From Nipponacmea schrenckii (lineage: Eukaryota > Mollusca > Gastropoda > Lottiidae): a stretch of DNA of 64,000 bases. Below are positions 53,548-64,000 of the stretch, piece by piece. A model generated the notes under the pieces. It was not told where the DNA came from. It saw nothing but the letters and a program-made list of their open reading frames with translations, and did no database searches. The position numbers were made by a program, and so were the translations under genes. Numbering within the stretch: the stretch's first letter is position 1; the number at the start of each line of letters is the position of its first letter. The stretch is taken from NCBI GenBank assembly GCA_030562195.1, contig CM060199.1, positions 17,752,338-17,816,337 of the forward strand, written 5' to 3'.

Positions 53548-56500
53548 GTAAGATCTACGTTTTATTTAAATTCAAAATAGCCATACACTGATGCAAATTA
53601 TACATTACTCATTTGCAATTGCCATTCGGGTCAAGAACTAACAAAAAATCTTTCACAGTCATCTCCAGAATACAGGAATTGATTGATTTTGTGAAAGATT
53701 GTAAAAACGCTAACTTGGTGCAAATGCCAACAGTGTTCTAAGTAAGAAAAACTTTAAGGTGCATTTTACTGGATTGGTTCATTCTGTGCAAGCATCCTTT
53801 ATGTAATAAAAAATTAATGCAATTAATTGTAAGAGCTGAGGAATTAAAACGTTGTTAAAAGAACTATAAGTTAAGGAGTGAATTGGGACGAAGTATATAA
53901 TGATATGTTTGTTCCGTGAAAGCCACTGATCACCTACGATCTTTAGTGCATCTTTATGAGTCGGAAAGGTACATATTATTTTCTGTGTGACGAGAATGTT
54001 CAGAATGCTGAGTGGTTTTAGTTAAGAACTGTGAAGTTCAAACGGTGCTGGAAATGTGACGCGCTTGACACAGGTGTGTCTTTAACACTAACTCCACTCG
54101 TTAGATGTCGCTTTAGCGCGTGACAGCACCACTGTCGGCAGTGAATAAGAAACTGTTTGGTGATTGGATGATAATGGATGTTATTAAACATGGGATTAGG
54201 CGGCCATTATGATAGTTTCTGTACGGGTCAGGCTGGTGACCTCCGCTACAATTAGTATATTGACAGACTAGATCAGATTTCAAACCCCAACTTGACTAAT
54301 AAGAATTATTCAAAAGATATTTGATGGGGTGTGTTTATTTCGTACTGTCGACTTGAGTTTGTTTAAGATCCGATATCTGTTAAATATAAACAGTAAAAGA
54401 AGAATAAAGAATTTATTTTATATTTCTATTGAATTCGACCCACGTCGCCCCTCGTCCTCGGTAAACATTGCTCTATTAAATCTTCTTATTTGGCTGATTT
54501 AGAAGGTGTTCTGCTCTACGCCTACCAATGTCCGCCCATTGATTTCTCACGCCGTCATTCTGGTGTTGTCATTCCGTTGAACAATACTCTTAAATATGTT
54601 GCAATTTCACAACTTTTGGTTTTAATGGAAATGAACACAAGAATTTTCATGTGCTGAAAATCGTTTAATTACGGAGATTGTTAGCTCCTGGAGTTTTAGC
54701 TCATGAATTGAGAAAAAAAAAAAAAAAAAAACACTATGGCATTTACTTCTTCAACTAATAGAAACTTTGAAAGATCTCACATTATCCATCGATTAAAATT
54801 AACAATTCATTTTTACTGAATACAAATTGATGTTTTATCTCTTTTTTAAAAGTACGTTTCATGCAGTCGCAAATTTCAATGCGTATTAAGGCATATACAA
54901 ATTCATCAAAAGGGCACTAAGAGTTTTCCCGTGTCCGAACACAATACAACTGCGGTATTTGTCCCATTCGACATATTTAGTGAAACTTGCCTAGAAATGT
55001 TTTGAAAAAATGTTACGACTAACAAACATGTAGAAAATGTAGAATAATGTGAAATATGGTGTGTAATTAAAATTGTCGCCATAATGACGAGTGTACATAA
55101 CAATTCTAATGCTATAACATGCTTGTGTTAAATACCCAACCAAATGTCATCAGTTTCACATTTATTTGATTATGCTCGTGTAGCAACTCACGGATTTTTA
55201 CTGTTTTAAATTGTAAACCAGTCATTTAAATGGGAATACTTTAATTGTAATGAAAATGCACCTATTGATATATAAAGAGAGTTATTCCGTTTATGGTTTT
55301 CATCTAAATTGGCAGAAAATGAACCAGAATTAGATTCCAGCTTTCTGCATGATGTTTTTACCGATAACCAGGTTGATATTTGATTTGTCTGTCTTGTCTA
55401 TTTATGGGTCCGGTGTCCGATTCTGGCAATTTCTGCAGGGATACTTTATAACGTTTCATAACGGTTTCCTTTCTTGGTGTTTCGATCGTTCGGGTTTAAC
55501 AATAAATCTCTGTTCTTCAATTTAGGCCTCACACTGCATGACGTTAGCTGCACAGACCTGGAGACTAGCAGATATTCCGACGTTCCCTCTTGTTGGAAAA
55601 AGTTTATTTTTCAATTTTCCAATAATCCTAACCGTGTTTTGTTTAAATGTAAACTCGGAATACTTTGTGGTCTTAAATAGAACATATCAGACTCATTGAC
55701 TAGAAACCATGCCCACGCTACACATGCGATACAATTTTTCATGAGTGAGAAAATGTCCTAATTTCGCTTTTATGGTGATCTAAATATAGTACTAAAGCAC
55801 GCGAATGTCGTGCGGTATTTATGGTTGATTGAAACATCAAAGCTAAATTGAAGTTGACAGAAATTTGAATCTTTTATTAGTAAAACAGAATAAGATATAA
55901 GTAAATAATATGAAATAAAAGTTGGAGATAAAACCAATTAGTCTACACACCTCAATCTAAGCTCTGTATCAATACCGTGAAACCTACCCTTAGGTAAACT
56001 TAATCCCTATAACGAATATTCAGTACCTGACTGCAAACATGTGACCATAGTAGCGCTTTTAGCGATGCGGAATTCTCTTAATGGTGTTTTGGAATTGGAT
56101 GGGAAAGGGTTAAGCAGCTTCCACCCACGAGTATACCTAACTTTGAATATAACAGCTTAAAGCTTTATTTAGTCTCTGATATTTTTTTGAAAGGGGACTG
56201 TCACTCTCAGCGCCCACCAAAATCATAAGAAAATTGATAAAAATTCTTTCTACAAACAATTCGACTGATTTTTTAACTCTGGAACTGATTGTCCCCATGC
56301 TAGTATTTTTGTGGACATTTTTGTTCTGCTAAGAACAATACACTTTAATGCACAGTATAGTTTTATCCCAGAAAAATCAGAAATACTTAACGTTCTGGTA
56401 GAATTTAACGATATTGGGAAGACGCGATCAATCATTCAGACCTCTTGCAAATTCACTTAATATATATATTTGAGAGATGCTCAGCTATCCAGCGACAATT

Positions 56501-59229
56501 TAAAAATGGGAGAAGGCAGCAAATCTAACTATGGTTTCCAAATATTGGTGTTCTGGAATTCCAATAGCCATCGTTGGTGGATAAAACAAAATCATATTTT
56601 TCTCAAACGAATATGGTCAATCGATTACTAGTATATTGGAACCATTTCCAGGAAGAATCAATATTATATTTCACATCACGCCATGTGACAATAAAATATC
56701 CTTTTGTCGAGGAAATACAAGATATATTAATATTTGTTTTTTAAGGCATTGTTCCTTGTAGCTGTAAAAATTTAAAAAAAAACAAATTTTCCAATATTAC
56801 AAAAGTAAGGCCCATATGATAAGAATTGGTCATAAAATGTCCATCTCACTGTAAAATCCGGTTCAGATTTTTTAATATTGGTGAATTCTTGAACGAAAAA
56901 TTCTTGAAATGAAATTTAGTATTAAATTCTTCTGTTTTGAATAAAATCGATCTAATGTAGACGGAATGAATATTGCATACATACATGTATTTTCATTTCT
57001 CTTTTTCTAATTTGAAAGCAAAGTGTACGATATTCCACGACGTCAAGCCTTTAATATAATTAGTTCCTAGTTATTATAATAGTACTAATAGAGGCTTAAT
57101 TATCACAGATATCTATATTACATGGTTCCACTTAGCACCTTTATCTCAGGAATAGTTTTTATTTCAATTTTCAATTTAACTTTAGAAATAATTCATTAAA
57201 AATATACTGCTCCTTTATAAAAATAGACCTAACACTTTTCACCTAAAATATTGGATCGCAATTAACACAATTATATTCATTGAAAACTGAAATTATTTTG
57301 AATAGTGCCACTTTTGATGACCTGTTTTGTTACGTTACAATTGATCTTATTTCATTGTATTTGGTAAAATGATATTATATAGAGACATTTTTTCTTTAAA
57401 AAATTCAGATTGAAATTTACGACATGATTTTGATTCTTGGCCAAAAAAATTGCAAATAAAAAACTTCCAGGTCCATAGCTACAAGCTGCAGGGGAAAAAT
57501 TTACTATTCTAAACTAAGACAATTCCCAAATTCCTGGATATATTACTTGCCTTTCCAAACAATCAAATCTGGCTAAGGAACTATATTAGAGTTTCTACAA
57601 TTGAGTTCAGACATAAACTGTAACACTAGCGTTATCATAATGCCTTTATGTATTGCACTGTTTTAAACTTATATAGATCTACAAGGCATTGTCGGTGGAA
57701 TTAAATCTCTATTAAAGGTCGTCCTGTCTTTCTTTTGGAAATTTTCTAAATCTAATATAATTATCGCCTTCTTATCGCGCCATTTATCATCATATCGATA
57801 CCCAATATAATAATGAAATAGAAACATTTAGTGAATTATTATCTTTCATTCAATTAGAGGTGATAATCACTGGCCTTTCATATCATAATACACGTCATTT
57901 CCTATTCATTCAAAATAATACAACTTTGACACGTCTGACCCCAACTGCCAACGTTCACGTTCAAATTGGCGGGTAATTATTTGCTCTCGTCTGCAATTAT
58001 CGCCTTTTCTACACAGGAAAGAAATTACATAACAAAATGCTTATCTCAAATATTGAAAGAAATATTGGTATTTATGTGTCGTTTTGTGTTTAGAAAACAT
58101 GTTAACATAGTTAGATAACGATGGAAATAAAGGAACGGGTCACTCCATTGTCCTAACAATTTGTTTGTAGCCTAGCTATACCACCATTGTCATCGCAACT
58201 CTAACCTTTGTAGTTAGATTAAACAGTATTTCAATGTCTGTTTTTTTTTTAAACTTTTGTCTAAAAGGTCCAGGCCATCGATAAAGCCATATTTGAAAGG
58301 AAATTAAATATTCGGTTCGTTGTATACACATTTCGTGATTTATAGAAATAACGTTGGTCGATGGCGTTGTAAAAATGCTGGAATGTGTTGAATGCTTTTT
58401 TACAAAGAAAACTGAAACTATTTTTTGAATAGCATAGTACATGACTGTATTAGTATGCGGTTCGAAAACAACAATTTTTCTTAGAAATTCATATATTAAA
58501 TTTATGATACTTTACTGACAAAAACACAAAATTAAACATATTTTTATATTGTCAAATATATACCACGGGTTCTTTAACACTATTGCATTAACTGGAAGAT
58601 GTGCTTTTTTAATAATATTTTTGAATGAATTACAGTAAAAGTCTTGGCAAGGTGCTTTTTTATGTACAATATGTGCTTTTTTCATAGCAGATTCTTTCAC
58701 CAACTCCAGTCCACATCGAAAACTTTGCAATTACGCCATCTAATGCTCGAGTCTAAAAAGGGCCCACACTTTGTTCAATAAATGACAATAGATTTAAAAT
58801 CAAAGATACCGCTTGGAATCGGTATTTTTTGAGTGAAAACCCCGACTATTTTAATGAGAGCGTTAGAGAAATCGTCAATTGTGTCTTGAATCAACATGAT
58901 ATTTCTACTAACTTGTTAAGTGTTAGTTTGTTTGGTCAATCAACAATTCCCAACTTTATTCTTTGCCCTGTTTATTTGAGTTTTTGCCTCGAAAAACTTT
59001 AGGTCTGTGAAGTGTTTAGGAGGGGCACTTAACTTCTCTTTGTTTACATAAAACTTCATTGTCAAATTTCAACATAGTTAAAATTTTTGGAAATGTTTTT
59101 TGAGTTGTTAAAGGACTATTAGTCAAAGATCTTTTCAATTCAATATTACAACTAGAGAACGATATCCACATTCAACTGTCTTTTGCACATGCAAATATCT
59201 GTCATTACATAAAACAAAAACATGTTATA

Positions 59230-60060
59230 GTTATGTCATGGCAGACAGCTCTTTCGATTGTGGCAGATGCTCATTCTGCTGGTGATCATACCCATATCAC
59301 AGTAATGATATAATGTTGCTTCTATAATGGGAACATGGATTTTCACGGAGGTAGCAGAACTAAGTCCCATAATTAGGGAAGTTAAGGGCTATTCTTGCTT
59401 TATTCGGAAGTGAGATCATCCCAATCCGATAAAAGCAAGTAAGACATCAGATACTGTCATCTATGAAAGCACTGGCGCATCAGTGCGGTAACTTCTCATA
59501 CAATGTTTGGTGCTCTGAAAACCGTACCAAGCGACACACAAGTGTATGTAAATGACTTGAAATTACGAGAATGTGTCGTCACCTTCAAGTTCTCTTCAAA
59601 ATCTAATTGACAAGAAGGAGGTGAAAATTTGTCACCATGAGTTCTACTTTAGTGGGTCAGACAGTGCAGATGTCTAAAACGAGAAAGCGTGTTCTTTAAA
59701 TGTGTAACGAATATCCTGAAGACACTTTGGCGTGTTTCGGTGCATTTCAACACAAAGATATAATCCGATGTTCACCTGTAGCTTTCTCCCTGTTAACTCG
59801 ACATTTGAGCTCTGATAAAGCAAATCAAACATAGTGAAGAAGTGGCAAGAGCTTGGGTTAATCTCTGTTAGTTACCAGTTACATTCTACCTGAACAGACT
59901 ACTCTGATCTTTCCAAATTCCGCCATTTTGTTTGACCTGACCTCTGGTCTTGGTGAATCGGTCATTTCAAGCTGAATTCATCTTCATGCATAAGTCACGA
60001 ACATCTTTTCGACAGTCAATAATGATGTAGACAACATCGCCTTTAGTTCAGTTGACTTTC
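59230..60060. other. Less AT-rich block in hh intron 2
   Basis: Compared with its flanks this stretch has fewer A/T runs and more mixed sequence, including CCGCCATTTTG at 59920-59930. I see no coding frame, RNA gene or element termini. It may be an old mobile-element body or a regulatory block. Confidence 0.3.
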
Positions 60061-60383
60061 GTTTCGCTTAATTAGTACCGGTGTTTTACCAGCCACATTT
60101 TGTGTGAACCCGTTAAGTTTTTGAAAGTCACGAGTGCGGTGACTGGAAGATGAAACGTGAGAAATTCTCAGTAAAATACTGTATACATTTTGACGATGTC
60201 ATGGGCGTGTTAAATACTTCTATATACCCCTATTATTGTTCCATAAAATGCTTTCGGTTTCGAAATTTAGAGCAACGAAGTACTATATTTAGTTCTGCTA
60301 TCAAAGATTTTATATGGCTTAGCTTCACACATATTTTAAATTGCTGCAACATTCACCTTTTCTTCTTATTAACTTACATTCAT

Positions 60384-60710
60384 GAAATGAATTGACTAGA
60401 GTTTTACGTACTACCAATGAAGACGGGCAACGCCATACAGTGTTCAATGAGGAAAATTTTGCAAGGACAGCAGCATTAACCTTATCTCTTTGCGATTTCC
60501 AACTGTCGAGGAATCTTGAACGCGCACAGCATGTAGCACAAGGGGTCTCGGTTTATTGTCCCATCCGAACGACTAGGCGTCCCATGTCAGTCACTCCGAC
60601 CTGCATCACTGGGGAATATAAAACCAAAAGTTCATCCCAACCTATGCCGGGATTGAACGCTGGACCCTCAGATTAGCGAACAAAAATCTAACTCACTGAG
60701 CCACTGCCAT
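60384..60710 (-). mobile_element. tRNA-derived SINE, best-preserved copy
   Basis: Read on the minus strand the element begins with a tRNA-like head. Its A box is TGGCTCAGTGAG (60703-60692) and its B box GCGTTCAATCC (60660-60650), close to the Pol III consensus and at tRNA-like spacing. The unrelated body follows, then a tail resembling the copy at 30607-30857. The head abuts a run of C on the + strand (about 60711-60727). Two open frames of 81 and 94 codons here are coincidental. It is about 327 bp. Confidence 0.75.
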
Positions 60711-60727
60711 TCCCCCCCCCCCCCCCC
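60711..60727. repeat. Poly-C tract
   Basis: A run of about 17 C directly beside the tRNA-like head of the SINE copy. Confidence 0.9.
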
Positions 60728-61257
60728 GTTCATGTTTACGGTTTGAAATGTTCGATATAGTCGAATAAACAAATCGTGTCCATAATCAGTAGGCCCTTTG
60801 CTGACTTATTCTAGATTATCGACAATCCCGTACCATCACTTCTCGAAAAGATTTATAACCATGCTTGCTTAAACAGACCCTTACACTTCGAACTACTAGA
60901 ATTGAACGTGTGAAATTTTTGAAGTGTGTTATCTTGTGCCTCACCTGAGAAATCCCCAGGATGTCAATAAATAACTGAACAGTGTTTATGATCTAACAGA
61001 CTTCATAAAGATCTAGTAAAAATACCATAAAATCATATCATAATATATTATATTAGACATAGTGTTGTAAACTTAACATAAAATATTCTCGAAAACTGAG
61101 CCAACTCCCAAGTTATTGAGTGAAGCTAGTTTTATCAAACGATTCGATTTGAATAATTATCGAGCCTGTGTTTCTTAAAGCCAATTTTAGTCTATTTCAA
61201 TCGGTGGGTAATAATTTGCTAATGCAATGTTAATCACCTTATATTTTTCTTTTTCAG

Positions 61258-61925
61258 ATTCGTCTGTTGCCATAAAAATCGGAGGTTGTTTCCCGCCTGC
61301 CGGAAGTGTACAAACTTTAAATGGCTTGAAAACCATGAGCAAAGTGACAGTCGGAGATAAAGTGTTAAGTATAAATAGTGCAGGAGAATTGGAATATAGT
61401 CCTGTTATAGCGTTCATAGACAGAAATGACTTGGAGTTCGAGAAATATCTCACTCTTCACACAGAAGACAATATTGATATTACATTAACATCAAAGCATT
61501 TGATATACGCGTCGGGTACAAACAGTTCAAGTTTCGAGTCTTATGACGTAGTGTATACTGATGACATTATGGAAGGTGATCACGTGTTAATAACGTCATC
61601 GGAAAAGGGGACAATAAGTCCTACGAGGGTTGTGACAATTAGTGAAAATACATTACAAGGTGTTTACGCGCCATTAACTGTGAACGGTAATATTGTCGTT
61701 GACGGCGTTATAGTTTCGTGTTATGCTGTCGTGTCGGACGCTAATTTAGCCCATGCTGTTTTCGCACCAATGAGAGGACTACATTATTTATCTCAATATG
61801 TACCATGGTTTCTACACTCCACGCAACAGGAAAGTGCAACACAACATGGTGTGCATTGGTACGCAAAAATGTTGTATAATATAGGATCTACATTTTTAAG
61901 TAGACAAACTTTATATATTGCATGA
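61258..61925 (+). CDS. hh: hedgehog exon 3 (Hint autoprocessing and sterol-addition domain)
   Basis: Encodes the rest of codon 192 to residue 413, with TGA at 61923-61925. The acceptor is CTTTTTCAG at 61249-61257. After SSVAIKI comes Gly200-Gly201-Cys202-Phe203, the site where Hedgehog cleaves itself and attaches cholesterol to the new C-terminus at Gly201. Hint residues are all present: nucleophile Cys202, Asp246 (equivalent of fly Asp303), the T-x-x-H pair Thr269 and His272, and Cys346 in the SCYAV block. HLIYA, GDHVL, GVYAPLTVNG and HAVFAPMR are further family blocks. Residues from about 355 to 413 (including HWYAKMLYNIG) form the sterol-recognition tail. A processing domain of 212 residues is within the family range. 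No residue essential for cleavage is missing, so the protein should be a normal cholesterol-modified ligand. Confidence 0.98.
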
Positions 61926-62213
61926 AGAAAAAAGAGAAAAACCTCGAGCTTTAAGCAAGCTTTAAAATGTTTTAAGCGGAAGCTAGTCAGTATCGTCTGT
62001 TAAAAGTAGGCTAATCCTTGGACAAGAGGGTCGTGTCCCCTTACTTCGTACCTCATGTTAAAGCTTTAATGTACTAACCAAAGTTCATGAATGAAAACTA
62101 AACTTCTCAAAAGTGAGAAAAGGCATTTATGTGGTTTATTTTCTATTTCGTTCGATATACTTCAATTTCGATTGTTGAATTGTGTGAATCTATTTCATAA
62201 TGTTGACTTACAT

Positions 62214-62219
62214 AATAAA
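62214..62219 (+). terminator. hh: Possible hh poly(A) signal (proximal)
   Basis: AATAAA, 289 bp after the hh stop codon. It is the first on this strand after the coding region that I noticed. Confidence 0.35.
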
Positions 62220-62780
62220 CTGTTCAATGAAGATGGATGCCAAATGAAATGCAATTAAAGCGAATGAGACTGATAACAAATTTACTTCTTTGAAACCAAC
62301 ATAATAGATCATAGAATTTCGAAACTGAAAGTGAAATGATTTAACAATCAAAATGAAATGGAAAGGACTGTGTTTAAATGTAAACTGTTTGTGATATTTG
62401 TTCATGTTTTATTTATTCAGTTTGTATATATAGTTGCTAGGCTATTAGAAAATGGCTTCATATTTGTACAATATTTGAATTTCCCGCCATTTTTGCAAGA
62501 TACATGACATGGTCATGACGTTGATTTTTAAAGTCTATCTCTTTTTCTTAATGTCTCATAATCTTTGTTTGTTAATAACATTTCTGTCTTGCCATATTAA
62601 GTTAAGATGATTGTACAAATTACATTTAAGAATTTGTACTTAAATGTCTAGAAATCCCTATTCACAAACGCATCAAAAGTGAGATCCTCTGCCGAGTCGT
62701 TAAATCAATGCAATGTATATACTTAAGAGAAACAGTAGTTGCTTTGAGTGTCTTTTCAAAATGATAATTTCATGTCGTTT

Positions 62781-62786
62781 AATAAA
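62781..62786 (+). terminator. hh: Possible hh poly(A) signal (distal)
   Basis: AATAAA followed by a T/G-rich stretch (TGAATTTGTCTGATTTT), a reasonable downstream element. It would give a 3' UTR of about 0.9 kb. Confidence 0.35.
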
Positions 62787-63034
62787 TGAATTTGTCTGAT
62801 TTTAAGCGTTCTTTTAATATTTTGATAATGATAGCTATAATATTGTTCAATAATAACAAGAAAGTTGATAGTTTTCGTTAAAAGAACAGAAAAGCAATAC
62901 GGATTTCTCTTTACACATGAACTTTAAAGCCATATGGGGTGTGTATCTTTCAGATTCATATATTAGTTATGTGTATGTATTTCCATGCTTATATTAGTGG
63001 TCAGGACCGCCGCTGATCAACTTAGTGCTGTGTA

Positions 63035-63618
63035 TGAGTATATTATGGCCCAGTAGTTGACAGGACCTTCACAGTTCTACGTTGCTTGGTGTGCAATATA
63101 TGGTCCATCCTTTAGTAGTTGGCAGGACCTTCACAGTTCAACGTTGCCTGGTGTGTAATATGGTCCATCCTCAAGTAGTTGACATGACCTTCACAGTTCA
63201 ACGTTGCCTGATGTGTAACATATGGTCCATCCTCCAGTAGTTGACAAAACTCTCACAGTTAAACGTTGCCTGGTGTGTAATATATGGTTCATCCTCAAGT
63301 AGTTGACAAGACCTTCACAGTTCAACGTTGCCTGGTGTGTAATATGGGCCATCCTCTATTAGTTGGCAGGACCTTCACAGTTCAACGTTGCCTGGTGTGT
63401 AATATGGTCCATCCTCTATTAGTTGGCAGGACCTTCACAGTTCAACGTTGCCTGGTGTGTAATATATGGTCCATCCTCCAGTAGTTGACAGAACTTTCAC
63501 AGTTAAACGTTTCCTGGTGTGTAATATATGGTCTATCCTCCAGTAGTTGACAGGACTTTCACAGTTCAACGTTGTCTGGTGTGTAATAGATGGTCAATCC
63601 TCTAGTAGTTGACAAACC
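63035..63618. repeat. 60-bp minisatellite downstream of hh
   Basis: About ten copies of a 57-62-bp unit. AGTAGTTGACAGGACCTTCA starts each unit, then CAGTTCAACGTTGCCTGGTG, then TGTAATATATGGTCCATCCT. Starts are near 63053, 63114 and 63174. It is GC-richer than the other arrays and its copies are highly similar. The 66-codon frame at 63284-63484 reflects three similar units, not a gene. Confidence 0.95.
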
Positions 63619-64000
63619 TTTAACTTCAGCTACTATAGCATTATAGTTTAAGAAGTATATTTTTGAACCAACGTATATTGCTTTTAATGCGTATTACATC
63701 TAAAGATTCATGGAAGCTTTAAGTGTGAATCCGTGTAAAGTTCTGGAACGATTTCAATGATGTTTATTTTTATGAACATGGCTTTGTTTTATAAAGACTG
63801 TTAACTTTGGAATCACATGATTTTCATTCTTTTTATATGGAGTATAAATAATTTGTATGTTGAATATTTGTTACTATAGCTGCAGAGTATATGTAGTGTT
63901 TTGATACGAATTGTTTTTATCTCGCTTTGTTTTCATAAAAGTAAAGCATCGCTTCATGCTCCTTGTTGTTTTATTAAGAAATGTTGTATTTTGAATTAAT
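63619..64000. other. Intergenic, nothing recognised
   Basis: AT-rich sequence to the end of the window without coding or element signals. Confidence 0.4.

Larger units (their letters stand above)
53548..61257 (+). other. hh: hedgehog intron 2 (7.7 kb)
   Basis: Starts GTAAGA and ends CTTTTTCAG; phase 1. It contains a 19-A run near 54714, a SINE copy at 60384-60710 with an adjacent poly-C tract, and a stretch of lower AT content at about 59230-60060. The small open frames in it (54906-55103 -, 55474-55680 +, 56250-56435 -, 58176-58442 -, 58512-58730 -) show no protein signature. Confidence 0.9.
61926..63030 (+). other. hh: hedgehog 3' UTR and downstream region
   Basis: AT-rich sequence after the stop. 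The transcript end cannot be fixed from sequence. Candidate poly(A) hexamers are at 62214 and 62781. CCGCCATTTTT occurs at 62484-62494. No second gene begins here. Confidence 0.5.

Noticed and set aside
60150..60676. Two adjacent + strand open frames of 81 and 94 codons
   Set aside because: The second lies inside the SINE copy and the first runs up to it; neither resembles a protein.
61187..61453. 88-codon minus-strand frame
   Set aside because: Shadow of hedgehog exon 3 on the opposite strand.

Overview
The window is AT-rich, repeat-laden animal DNA. The one gene I can name with confidence is a single hedgehog (hh) gene on the + strand, in three coding exons: 38418-38726, 53283-53547 and 61258-61925. 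Splicing the three joins in frame gives 413 codons plus a stop. The protein has a signal peptide, an N-terminal Cys for palmitoylation, a complete signalling domain with its zinc triad, the Gly-Cys-Phe autoprocessing site and a complete Hint/sterol-addition domain. Both introns sit at the positions and phases known from vertebrate Shh genes. A single hh with these features, long introns (14.6 and 7.7 kb) and many AT-rich minisatellites suggests a lophotrochozoan, probably a mollusc and perhaps a gastropod. That assignment is inference.

Layout. From 1 to about 37 kb I find no gene I can defend. It holds minisatellite arrays at about 0.73-3.05, 4.4-5.5, 8.9-9.4, 13-14.6, 18-18.5, 20.7-21.1 and 23.1-23.7 kb, long microsatellites near 32.6 and 35.7 kb, a TTAA-flanked MITE at 19.3 kb, a small inverted-repeat element at 35.5 kb and fragments of a tRNA-derived SINE family. 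From 37.2 to 37.5 kb the minus strand holds what looks like the last coding exon of an unidentified gene, with acceptor, stop and AATAAA. A second minus-strand exon-like segment lies at 44.15-44.28 kb inside hh intron 1, so an antisense gene may run through the start of hh.

The hh gene fills 38.4-61.9 kb. Intron 1 carries a minisatellite (48.7-49.8 kb) cleanly interrupted by a 340-bp MITE with TA target duplication. Intron 2 carries a SINE copy with recognisable Pol III A and B boxes. Downstream are the 3' UTR, with two possible poly(A) signals, and a 60-bp-period minisatellite.

I found no CRISPR, operon, tRNA or rRNA. The points most worth following are the possible antisense gene at hh, the altered calcium-site loop in the ligand, the two dated-looking MITE insertions, and the recurrent CCGCCATTTT motif.
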